Part shown: piece after piece, positions 1-10,960 of the stretch | How the letters are laid out: each line of letters begins with the position of its first letter | Position numbering within the stretch: position 1 is the first letter of the stretch | Source of the DNA: Cyprinodon diabolis | Taxonomy: Eukaryota; Chordata; Actinopteri; Cyprinodontiformes; Cyprinodontidae | Reading direction: 5' to 3' | DNA length: 64,000 nucleotides | NCBI GenBank assembly: GCA_030533445.1 | Contig: CM060068.1 | Span: forward strand, 15,963,479-16,027,478 | Translations under genes and position numbers: made by a program | The notes under the pieces: generated by a model | Told to the model about the DNA's origin: nothing | Databases searched by the model: none | What the model saw: the letters and a program-made list of their open reading frames with translations, nothing else

Positions 1-65
1 TTTATATATTTTTATTAACAGCTTATTCAATCTACAATTACCATCTTGGTCTTTTTCTGCTTAAG

Positions 66-3000
66 GTCAACCTACGACAGACCCAGAAGACCCTGGTAAG
101 TTAGTGACTAGTAGATGTGTGAGGGATTTGCACAAACCAGTCAGAAAACCACTGAAAAAAATAATTTTAAAAAAGTCTTAATTTATTCAAAAAAATGGGT
201 TCTACAAATGATAAACTGGGCCCGAAAACAGAGATAAACAAAACAGAATAAAATTCAGGCTTTAACATAAAAAACTCAAGCACAAACTGATCTAACAAAC
301 ATACATGAGGGAAACTTAAATATTGACTGATCAAACCACTGTTGAAACACAATCGGGATAACTGAGTAACAAAAAAATTAACTTAATTAAACAGATCAAT
401 ACTGGCCAGATACTAAGTAATTAACTAATTAACAAGAATACCCAAACTAAGAATATTTAAACAAATGATAAACAAATTTCCCTTCCTTTTACAAATGGTG
501 TGACACGCTAATTAGTCTGCAACCACCAATTGAGGAAAGCTGGAGCTCATTGCAGCCCTCCACGAGCAGATCCAAAGAAAACCAGCAATTCAAAGAAGAA
601 ATTAGTCAATTGCATCTTAACAAGAAAAAAAACTGACAAATAAAGTTAACTAAATGTGTGCACCGCAAAAAGCTAACTTAAAGTGAGGCTAATGCAAATG
701 TATGAAATGTGCAACTCATTTTGAAAATGAAAAATGTAAGAGTTACCACACAGCTTTAGAGAGGCTGTCACAAGATTTGATATTAGCAGATATGTGAAAC
801 TCATTTAACGCTATTATTGTTGCATGATTAGCCCGTTTGTTTTGGGTTAGTCTCAAATGGTGTAAGCTTGAGCAGTACAAGATACTCTTGTGTGTTTGTG
901 AATGCACAAATGCCATGAGAGTTCAGCTTGCAGACAAGGTTAGAAACTGATGTTAGGTAAAGTAAAACTCAGAAACATTGAGTGAGTTTAGAGAATATAG
1001 AAATCCTAAAATAACTTTACCCTGGTATAACTTTACAGTTATACTTTTTAAACTCATGACTGACATGAGTAAAGAAATCTTATGGTACTAGTTCACTTAC
1101 CATTCTCTGTTTATCCTTTAATAAAGCTCAGAAGAAAGAGTCACCAAGTAATTGATAACATTTTGTTTTTGAAAATATTTAATCAATCTTTGGAAAATAG
1201 TAGTTCATTTTTCTGTTCAGTTCTAGATGAACCATGGAGGGAACTATGCTGGAGGTGAGTTAACAGTAGCACTATTACCGCTCATCATTAACTGCCAGTT
1301 CATTTTTGGCAGTTTGTTTACAACCCTGGTGAAATGTAGAATTTGTGCATCTCAGGTTACTGCAGGAGAAAAATATAGAAAAAATAAAAAGCTCAGAGTA
1401 AGTGATTAAGGTTCTGTTGGGTTCTGGGCAGAAATTTGGCCCTAAAGACATTTTGACACAGGAGGAAATGGAGGAAAGAATCGGTGGGAGGAGGGAAATG
1501 TAGGGAGGTGATGAAATGCCTGATTATTTCTATCATCATCATAGTGGATCCTCATTAACTGCAGAGACATCACACAAAAAAGTTTAATAGGGGATTTGAA
1601 GAATTTGCATCATTTTGTAAGTTCTTAAACACAAAATTATAAATAAATGAAATGACCAAAAAAAAAAAAACTAAAACTCAAAGCTTGACTTTAAAGTTTT
1701 AGTGAAAATATTGAAACTATATATGATCTAACTAAGATTATTTTAGTTTTACTGATGGTCTTTGGTTCCAATCAGGGTTTGGTAGAATGTGTTTTGTTGT
1801 CTCTTTTGGGTTTTCACAGAACTAACAAATGAATATACTTGATGTTCTCAGTGAAAAACACCAGGATCTTCAATATGTTCAAGAATACAAACCTGTAAAA
1901 GATGAAATCAGGTACCTCCGAGTGCTTCTTTATGGACCCGTTGGTGCTGGGAAGTCCAGTTTCATCAACTCTGTCAGTAACGTCATTCGAGGTCGAATGA
2001 CAATTCCTGCTTTGGCCAGTGCAACCACATCTGACAAAAGTTTCACCAAAAGGGTAAACAAAAAGCTAATATGCTTTGCTTCATCTTGTAGAACCGTGAC
2101 AATGCAGTGCAATAGGAATGAAAATGTTTGAGCAGTGTATAAAAGAACCAGAAATATAAAGATGGGATCCTTTCAGTAGTCTTTTGCACACTACTCTGCA
2201 TGATCTTGGCTCTGATGACTGGCTCGATTTTTCATTTGATTCACCTGCCTAGCGAAACCAGTTGCAATTTACCTTGTCCTCAGGGCATGCACTAAACTTT
2301 AAGATCAGATTAGTGACTCACACGTTCATAATCTTTCTCCACCAGTTTGACTTGGTCACTAACCTTTGTTTCTTTCCTACAGAGGTTCCTTCCTTAGACA
2401 CCCTAGCTGCTAACTACAGATCTGTAGTTTTATTAAATAAAAGTTTTTTGAAGGCTTAACAGAATAATTTGGCAAAATATGGAAAATATGGATCCATCTG
2501 CCGACTGACAGTGACGTAAAGACATGGAAGAATGTATAACTACTAGTGTTGCGCAGATGCCATTTTTTGGTCCTGATACCTGATACCTGGCTGTGCAGTA
2601 TCGGCCAATACCGATACCATAATAATGTAAAATAATTGCCATCATGGCTTTGTCGTTGTTGTGAAGCAGGAAAAAATCTAATACAAAGTGAATCCAGTAG
2701 AACTTTTTATTGCCTACCAGGAGTGAGTGACAATAGTTGAATAAACTTATGGCTTATGGCAAAATGGTATCGGTGCCCTATTTGTTGGTACTCGCCGATA
2801 CCGATACCACCATTTTAGGGCAGTATCGGGGCCCCATCCGATACTGGTATCGGTATCGGTGCAACACTAATAACTACTGTATAACTCGAATCAGGCATGC
2901 AGGAAATCCAGACACATTTGAGTAATCAGGCTACTTCTGCTCCGACGTGTCTGCCTTCGACAGCTTCTGCTTCTACGTCACCTGCCATCACACCTGTAGT

Positions 3001-4601
3001 TTAGGAGCCATGTCTGTGAGCCCCTGAACTGTGTAATGGCAATCATGCACAGTGTCTGGCTTTTCGCACTCAATGCAAAACTCATTTCAAACTTCAGCCT
3101 TCACCGTACCTTTCAGATAGGTCCGAGGTAGCCTATATTGTCTCACTTCTAGCCAGCAAATCAAAGCTGCGGGGAACTTTTGAATGGCAGAACCCCCCTA
3201 GTTTATGTAGCTCTTACAGTGCCTTCTCGCAAGAACAAATAGAAGTTTTCTGCCCAACTGTTCCCATACAAAGGGTCTCAGACTTTAGAGAACTGATGTA
3301 TCAGCAAAATGCATTTTCTCTTAATTAGCTTTTTCTCCTTTTTTAGTATAAAACTCATAAATTCATTAAAGGACGAGGAAGCTCAAAGACATTTTACCCT
3401 GTGGTCTTGAGCGACATCATGGGTCTGGAAGATGGGGAAATACAAGGAGTTCATGCTAGTGACATCAACCTGGCTTTGGAAGGACATGTGAAAGAAGACC
3501 ACAAGGTGCAGCAACTGCAACCACCAATTCTGAAAAATATTCTGAAATTAATAAAATAATGAAAGTAGCCCACAATTTAAAGATAAAGATTGTATTTCTT
3601 TGAACAAATTCATGTTAAAGATTATGTCTTTTCTAGTTCAACCCAGTAGGTCCTCTATCTGAAGGTGACCCAGGCTACAACCCGACACCCTCTGTTGATG
3701 ACAGAGTTCATGTCTTGGTATGTGTGATGTCTGCCAACGCCCCACAGATTAAATCATCAGTTCTAGAGAAAATGAAGAGGGTCAGAGAAACAGCCAGTGA
3801 TCTGGGTGAGTTTAAAAATAAGAATTTTTATTTACATGACATCCAAAACAAGTTAAACTGTCGGTGTCCATCCATCCATATTTTCTGATTATTCTGTCAG
3901 GGTCACTGTTGGGCAGGTGCCTATTTCTGGCAATTTATGGGCGAAAGGCGGGGTACACCTGGACAGGTCACTAGTCCATCACGGGGCAACACAGACACAG
4001 AGTCATATAACCATGCACACACATACACCTACGGACAATTTGGAGAAGCCAATTAACCTCAGAGTAATTTTTCTGGATAGCGGGAGTACGCTGGAGTACC
4101 AAGAGAGAACCAACGCAGGGAGAGAGAGAACATGCTAACTAACTGCCAGTGTCTCTGGCACAAATCAGTAGAAATCTATATCTGCATTTACTGTCGCTCA
4201 CTCTAACTTTTCAAATGATAAAACCACAAGCAGTGTTTACTTGAATGAGTTTGTTTACCTGCAGGAATTCCTCAAATGGCTATAATGACACACATTGATG
4301 ATGCCTGCGAAGAAACTGAAAAAAACTTGAGAAATGTGTACAAGAGCAAGCACCTAAAGAAAAAGGTGAGATTCAGTAACTTTGTCCAGAGATATCATAC
4401 ATATTTTAGATTGTAACTGTGATTTTTTTAATTTTTAAGATGAAAGATTTCAGTGCAGCAGTGGGAATCCCAATGAACTGCATCTTTCCTGTGAAGAACT
4501 ACAGTGCCGAAATCAACATGAACGATGATATTGATACTTTAATTCTGAGTGCCTTGAGGAAAATGATCGACTTTGGAGATGACTTCCTTGAAAAGATTTA
4601 A
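66..4601 (+). CDS. Interferon-induced protein 44-like, copy A (first exon outside window)
   Basis: IFI44/IFI44L proteins are interferon-inducible cytoplasmic proteins with a GTPase-like fold. Exons read here: 66-95, 1221-1254, 1852-2053, 3347-3505, 3637-3805, 4265-4365, 4440-4601, all with GT-AG borders and matching phases. The 34-nt exon encodes [10 protein letters not shown], the conserved entry motif of the family. Exon 1852-2053 carries the P-loop GPVGAGKSS, exon 3347-3505 the G3-like DIMGLE, and exon 4265-4365 the G4-like MTHID. The reading frame ends EKI-stop. The ATG exon seen in copy B must lie just left of the window. An in-frame ATG at 1829 just before the 1852 acceptor is an alternative start. 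Intron 4 carries a hAT MITE and intron 6 a SINE-like repeat. Very similar to copy B; no internal stops, so probably functional. Confidence 0.9.
2544..2869. mobile_element. hAT-type MITE in intron of ifi44-like copy A
   Basis: The element is 326 bp. It begins TAGTGTTGC and ends GCAACACTA, so the tips are inverted repeats. Inside each end are inverted tracts built on GATACC/GGTATC. It is flanked by a perfect 8-bp duplication ATAACTAC (2536-2543 and 2870-2877), the hAT signature. It has no coding capacity. The matching intron of copy B near 25.23 kb has no such insertion. Confidence 0.9.
3860..4145 (-). repeat. SINE-like dispersed teleost repeat, fragment
   Basis: It starts at a CATC-rich tract and contains segments of the type CACCTGGACAGGTCACTAGT, followed by a CA-rich stretch. 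The same repeat is at 26070-26330 (copy B intron) and, in the other orientation with its tRNA-like head, at 61945-62275. The family assignment rests on recognition by eye. Confidence 0.7.
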
Positions 4602-5028
4602 AATGGGCTTAAGACACATTGTGTCTGCTTTACTTTACCAATGATTAAGAAAATGTTTTTTTTCATAATGTAGTGTCTGATTTGGGATACTTAGTAATAA
4701 TAACCTCAAACTTTCTACTATTGATTTATTGAAATTTTCTCCTGTGACGGTCATTTAGTCATTTATTTGGGAAGGTATTGCTGTTTCAGGAAGTTTCTTT
4801 GTCACGGCTGACTGACTCAGTCTGACCGTGTGGACCGTTGTGGATTGCATTCTCTTTGCCACCCCTTCTTCCCTAGATAAGAAACTAGGAAATAAGGTAT
4901 GTTACATGCTATGGGCTAGGGTTAGGGTAAGGGATTAGGATACTTTGCTGCAAGACACCATGGAAGCCGGTAGGTGGTGTGGCACTAAAACATTAAAGGG
5001 GAAGCTTTCCCTTCCTCAAGTTCTCTGA
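4602..5028. other. 3' flank of copy A
   Basis: Non-coding sequence containing the presumed 3' UTR of copy A. There is a short telomere-like GGGTTAGGGT motif near 4918-4930, too short to mean anything. No gene seen. Confidence 0.5.
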
Positions 5029-5445
5029 TTGGAAATGGAAGATTGCATATGGGGAGTGGAAATACTCAACCTGTCCGATCAGCTGGATCAAGAAGAGAAG
5101 GAAGAGCTGAGGGGACCATTGTTGCTCCTTTTTACCTTACATAAGGATTATGAGGGATTTTGTGAGGAAATTATGGATATTAAGCAAATGCAGATTTATT
5201 CGGTCTTTGAACTTGAACCTCTACAAATATACTGTCATGGTCTGTCTTTTGTTCCCTCTTGTGCTCCTGTTTTATTTTGAAGTTCAGGGTCTTGTATTTG
5301 TATGTCCCCTGCCTTTGTTGTAACCTTTTCTGTGTGGTTGGTTTTCCTGTGTTCCTTCTGATGTCTCTGGATTTAGTTTGCCGGTAAAAATAAAAATTAT
5401 TGTTTAGTGTTAGTATTTGGGTACTTTTCTCCACAATTCCTGACA
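5029..5445 (+). repeat. Retroelement-like relic duplicated downstream of copies A and B
   Basis: An open frame of about 70 codons (5029-5240, beginning MEMEDCIWGVE) has a homologue downstream of copy B at 27268-27466 that carries a stop. It is followed by an LTR-like segment 5233-5445 running from TGTCATGG to TGACA. Copy B has the same ends but only about 78 bp between them. I cannot assign the ORF to a family. Terminal TG..CA suggests LTR debris. Confidence 0.4.
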
Positions 5446-5726
5446 CATACACGGTTCATGAGATATACAGAATTTTTCTGGTACGACAGCATACAGAAGG
5501 TTTATACAGATAGATGTATGTCATTGTGTCTGTTGTGGGGAAAGCATGTCACTATTTAGGAATAAAAACTATTTAATGTGGGTACCCCTGAGATTATTAC
5601 ATTGATAATCATTTTGTTGTACAAAAAAATACAAGAAAATTTCAATTTTGTGTCATCAACACTTAAGATAATAACTAAATATCACAGTTAAGAGATGCCT
5701 AAAATAATAATATGCCTTCTCCTTAT

Positions 5727-7910
5727 CAGAATCAGAATCGGGTTTATTGCCATTGTTAGTGAAGGAGTTCACAACTAGGAATTTTTTATGGTACAATCGT
5801 GCAACATGAAACATATAATATGAAATAGGTAAATAAAATTATAAAAATCTCTAAAAACACTGGGGTATAAGGCATGCAAAAAATATACTAATATATACAC
5901 TTAGGATAAAAATATGGATAAATAAAAAAAAGAATATATATATAAAAAGTATAAAAAGTAAAATGTACAAGGTTATACCATAGTGCAAATAGAGCAGTGT
6001 GCAATACAGCAGTGTAAATGGCATGGGCAGGTTATGGAGTCTGACATATAGTTATGTGTTCATGAGTCTTACGGCAGAGGGGAAGAAGCTGTTTTTATGG
6101 CGGGAGGTTCTGGTCCGTATGGACCGTAGCCTCCTCCCTGAGGGGAGAGGTACAAACAGACTGTGTCCAGGGTGAGAAGGGTCGGCTGTGATGCGACCTG
6201 CACGCCTCCTGGTCCTGGAGACATACAGGTCCTGGAGTGATGGCAGCTTACAGCCGATCACCTTCTCAGCGGAGCGCACAATGCGCTGCAGTTGGTATCT
6301 GTTCCTGGTGGTGGCGCCAGCATACCACACGGTGATGGAGGAGGTGAGGATGGACTCAATGATGGAGGTGTAAAACTGCACCAGCATCCGGGTTGGCAGC
6401 TTAAGTTTCCTCAGCTGCTGCAGAAAGAACATCCTCTGCTCGGCCTTCTTGACGAGGGAGCTGATGGTCGACTCCCACTTGAGGTCCTGGGTGATGGTGG
6501 TGCCCAGGAAGCGGAAGGACTCCACGTTGGAGATGGGGGTAGGGCTGTCTGTGAGGGCAAGGGGGGACGGTGGGGCTGTGACCTTTCTGAAGTCCACGAT
6601 CATCTCCACTGTCTTTTGGGCATTCAGATCCAGGTTGTTGCTGCTGCACCAGGACACCAGCCGGTCCACCTCCCTCCTGTAGGCAGACTCATCACCGTCC
6701 GAGATGAGCCCGATGAGGGTGGTGTCGTCCGCAAACTTGATCAGTTTCACGGACTGATGGCTGGAGGTGGAGCAGTTGGTGTACAGGGAGAAAAGCCAGG
6801 GGGAAAGGACACAGCCCTGGGGGGATCCGGTGTTGTTGGTCCGTGTGTCCGAGACAGTTGTTCCCAGCCGCACGTGCTGTCTCCGGTCCATCAGGAAGTC
6901 AGTGATCCACCTGCAGAGGGAGCTGGGCACGTTGAGCTGGTACAGCTTGTCCTGGTGCAGACCCGGGAGGATGGAGTTGAAGGCAGAGCTGAAGTCCACG
7001 AACAGGATCCTGGCGTAGGTTCCTGGGGAGTCCAGATGCTGCAGGATGAAGTGGAGGGCCAGGTTGACTGCGTCGTCTACGGACCTGTTGGCTCTGTAGG
7101 CGAACTGCAGCGGGTCCAGGAGGGGGCGGTGATGGATTTTAGCTGTTGCAGAACCAATCGCTCAAAGGACTTCATGACCACAGACGTCAGCGCCACCGGC
7201 CTGTAGCCATTTAGTCCTGTGATCCGTGGTTTCTTCGGGACAGGAACAATGGTGGAGAATTTGAAGCAGCCCGGCACATGGCATGACTCCAAGGAGATGT
7301 TAAAAATGTCCGTGAAAACAGGAGACAGTTCGCTGGCACAGTGTTTCAGGGTGGAGGGAGAAACGCCGTCAGGGCCAGCAGCTTTACGGGTGTTCAGCTT
7401 CAGAAACTGTCTGTGCACGTCCTGCTCCAGGATGCAGAGGGGGACAAGGGGTGGATTGAGGGGGCCTTTGATGGAGTGGCCTCAATTGTGTTGGGGGAGG
7501 AGGGAGTGGCTGGAGAGACCAGAGAGGTGCTAACGGCTCTGGGACAGTCGAAACGGCAGTAGTGTGTATTCAGTCTTTCACACAGTGCATGGTCATTCAG
7601 AGCTCGGGGGGCTTTGGGCTTGTAGTTGGTAATAGCCCTGAGGCCCCTCCACACTGTGGCAGAGTCGTTGGCAGAGAACTGCTGCTGGAGGCAATTTGCA
7701 TACACAGATTTAGCCTTCCTCATCTCCCTGCTAAACCTGTATTTCACCTCTTTGTAGCTGTCTCTGTCCCCACTCTTGCGTGCTGCCTCCTTCTCTCGTT
7801 GAATCTGGCCGAGCTTAGGTGTGAACCAGGGCTTGTTGTTTGCATGACACACCCTGGTGCGTGTTGGTAGGATGCGCTCCTCATTATAGTTATGTGTGTC
7901 CTTACTGTTG
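5727..7910 (-). mobile_element. Rex1/CR1-like LINE, 5'-truncated and frameshifted
   Basis: The reverse-transcriptase ORF lies at 6052-6999, with upstream pieces at 7077-7418 and 7400-7966 in shifted frames. RT landmarks include KAAGPDGV, GYRPVAL, VDFSSAFN, GSPQGCVLSP and FADDTT. The C-terminal tail has the LPSGRRLR...FFPSAVRLMN pattern of fish Rex1-like elements. The 3' end on the minus strand reads AATAAACCCGATTCTGATTC near 5727, the simple-repeat tail of this group. Frameshifts near 7.1 and 7.41 kb and loss of the endonuclease domain make it non-autonomous. Long plus-strand ORFs here (e.g. 6292-7206) are antisense shadows. Confidence 0.88.
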
Positions 7911-8254
7911 TGCCATATACATATATTTATTTTAGTAAAGATTTTTTTTATTTGTGCAATTCTCACACAGTAATGTCCTTGTACAACATAGGAAGTCTTT
8001 ACAGTTCTTAATACTCTTAATAAGGATTTGCATCAGGTCCCTCTGAGTAGGGGACTTGAACTCACTCAATCATACAACCAACTGACATCACTGTAGACAA
8101 CTTTTTGTTCTGTTGTATTTTACTGCAGTTTTCTGCAATGTCTTTATTATTTGTGTTTATTTTAAGAAGCACCATCCTGCCTTGAGCACGTGACCTATGG
8201 TAAACTTATACTTAAGCAGCAGCAGATCTTTTCACTTTTAGACTGCAGGGTTAC

Positions 8255-8735
8255 TATACAAGTGAGTGTGTGGTCATGTATTTGTTACCTGGTGGGAACA
8301 ATTTCCCAGAAATATGCTAAATTCTTTGGGACTTGTGGGGACCAACAACTAGACCCATGAGGAAAGTATCTTTTCTTGGGGTGGGGGTTGGGTATAGACT
8401 AAGCTGTGACTTGAGTTCAGGTTGGGAATTTAGGAATAGTTACGGTAAGTGTCATGGTTAGGCCAAAGAAATGTTTGCAACATGAATGTAAGTCAATCGG
8501 AAGTCCCCACAAAGATAGTTTTACACAACAGGTGTGTGTCATGTATTTAATATATTATTGGCCCCATTTTCTGGAGAAATAGCCTGTTGTGGGAACTGAC
8601 TGCGTCTTGTGAGGCCCGATGCCACAACCCAATAAACGGAATTTCTGTTTAAGGGTCAGGGGTAATTTTTAGGATTAAAATGTGTATTGAGTTTAGGTTG
8701 GGTTTAGGGTTAGTCAAGAACCCGTAATGGTTAGT
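8255..8735. repeat. Degenerate tandem-like repeat, GGTTAGG-rich
   Basis: Two diverged units share a GTGTGTGTCATGTATTT-type start, a GGGGAC or AAGTCCCCACA segment and a stretch of TTTAGG/GGTTAGGG motifs. It resembles a fish intergenic repeat in which the unit is repeated at a few hundred bases. No coding content. Confidence 0.45.
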
Positions 8736-8929
8736 ATCACACCTCAGGCATGGAGGGACACGGGAATGGAGCAGAACTTTTACTGAACAAATTTATTAGG
8801 CAGCCTTTCTCTTGGTCGTACAGGCTTGGATCAGGTTTAGGAGGTCAATCCAGCTAAGCCTCCTCTGTTACTATGTTTTTCACTGCAGTACTCCTTGGAC
8901 AGCTTCAACTATAGTATGCCTAAAGATTC

Positions 8930-9930
8930 TGTAAAAGTTTAAAAAACAATCCACTGGACTTGGTTTCCTAAGGTTTGAAGACATTTCGCTTCCCCTCCAG
9001 GAAGCTTTCTCAATTCATATGTCTGGATCCACAGTGAGTTTGAGTCTTTATATAGACAATGCCTTGTATTGCTTGGAAACATGCAAATTGAAACCGACGA
9101 GTGGATACCCAAACTGGGTGCATCCTAAAGATAAAACCCTCAAACCGAATATGAGCGGAGTGGTATATGCTTTCAGTCCAGCGAGGAATGCTCTGATCTT
9201 TATATTGGTGAAACCAAACAACCTCTCCACAGACGCATGGCCTAACACAGAACAGCGGCCTCCTCTGGACAAGACTCTGCAGTACACCTACACCTTGTGG
9301 ACAAAGGACTTTCTTTTGAGGACCAGGATGTTCACATTCTTGATAAAGAAAATAGGTGGTTTGAGAGGGGCATGAAGGAAGCCATCTATATGAAGAGAGA
9401 AAAAAAATTTAAACAGAGGTGGTGGACTCAGATTCCAGCTTCCAAAAACATACAATTCAGCTATAAAGATGATCCCTTCCAGATGTCACCACACCCCCCA
9501 CCCCATCACAGAGGAACAAAGTACCTCCTCGCTTCAGCCGGTGAACAATACCTCCTTTAACAACCAACCCTTAACAATCATAGACAGGTTTCAGGTATTA
9601 CAGGAGACAATCCCCCCCTTTAACAACAATCCCCCCCCTTTACCGACCGACCTTCAGAATCATAGACAGGTTTCAGATATTACAGGCTAACAATGGAACC
9701 AAACGACCCGCTCTTCGGTTTCAATTTGCATGCTTCCAAGCAATACAAGGCCGTGTCTATATAAAGACTCAAACTCACTGTTGATCCAGACCTTTAAATT
9801 GAGAAAGCTTCCTGGAGAGGTGGCAAAACGTCTTCAAACATTGAAAACCAAGTCCAGTGGATTGTTTAAACTTTTACAGAATGACTATGACCTGGATGAC
9901 TGAGAATCTTCATCAACATACCAGATAAAC
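8930..9930 (+). mobile_element. Penelope-like element relic with GIY-YIG endonuclease fragment
   Basis: The centre (about 9150-9460) encodes a broken GIY-YIG endonuclease tail. VVY, then after a frameshift LYIGETKQPLHRRM, a stop, then VDKGLSFEDQDVHILDKE and RWFERGMKEAIYMK. The outer segments are inverted copies of each other: 8940-9105 matches the reverse complement of about 9705-9880 (shared pieces around CCACTGGACTTGGTTT, GAAAGCTTCC, TTTATATAGAC and CAAGCAATACAAGG). Penelope-like elements carry a C-terminal GIY-YIG domain and often inverted terminal copies. RT is absent. Dead copy. Confidence 0.8.
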
Positions 9931-9934
9931 CCAA

Positions 9935-10955
9935 CATCCTGAAAAAAATATATTTTGCATGATATGCATTCAAATATTATGGCATATTTAATTATCTGAT
10001 TAACCATTAGATAAGTAGAGTATGTAGTCAGAATTGCACATTTAATGGTTTATTAATTTCCTACATTTTTTATTTAAAATTGTCTTTTTTGGCCCCCAAT
10101 ACAATGAGTTGAATGAACAAAAAGGAATTTGTTTCAGACAATTTTGACAAACAATAAATCAACCAAATACAAAAAGAGACTGGTTAACACCAAACCAAAC
10201 TTATAAAAAAAAAAACTAAATTCACCTGTACATAAATAGAAACAAAACCCTCCACCAAATAAACCTGTCGGTATATACAGCCAGAGAATGGACATTGATT
10301 AATGGAAATTTTTTTTATGAGGTACAAAGTAATAAAACTTTTTTCATACCCCCTCTCACTAATTGCTCTTAAAGTAATGTTCCTCTTAAACTTGTGTTCT
10401 TTATCCAATATTCACACACGCACACAAAAAAAATACATATATACACACAATTATATACATATACACATAATTATAAATAAATAGATCACTACATATATGT
10501 AAATGTACACATGCATACCTACACAAACATCAGGCCAGAATCCACACACAACACCCTTGAAAACACAGCTACCTCAGTGGAGTATTAAGTTTACTATAGA
10601 TCAAAAAAGTAAAATTTGGTCATCAAGCTGTACGTCTATGCCAAAAATATTAGGAAAATGGTAGATTATTTTTATAGATATTTTTTTTCTCCAGAAAAAA
10701 AATATATTCTCTATTAGCTTTAAATTCTATAAATAAGATGATGATTAGATACTGAAAATGTATTAAAAAAAAATTCTTACATATGTGAAATTACTCTTTC
10801 CTTTTCACTATAACCCTTATACTCCACTGTAGGTAGGTGGCAGTTGCTTCTATATGCTCCATGACTATATTATAATAGCTCTATCCCTCAAAAAACATTT
10901 CTTGAAATTACAGGTTTTAAAAATGTCAGAAACCATTGTTTTTCCTAGGTCAGGT
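9935..10955. other. AT-rich intergenic DNA
   Basis: No gene seen. It contains A/T-rich tracts and a CA/TA simple-sequence patch around 10410-10530. The left part is a T-rich flank of the Penelope-like relic and the right edge is the 3' flank of ifi44-like copy C. Confidence 0.6.
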
Positions 10956-10960
10956 TAAGT

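Noticed and set aside
4915..4932. TTAGGG-like telomeric repeat
   Set aside because: Only two imperfect units, no array; similar GGTTAGG words occur by chance and in the 8.3-8.7 kb repeat.
6292..7206. 304-codon plus-strand ORF, Gly/Val rich
   Set aside because: It is the antisense shadow of the LINE reverse transcriptase on the minus strand; composition is the complement of that coding frame.
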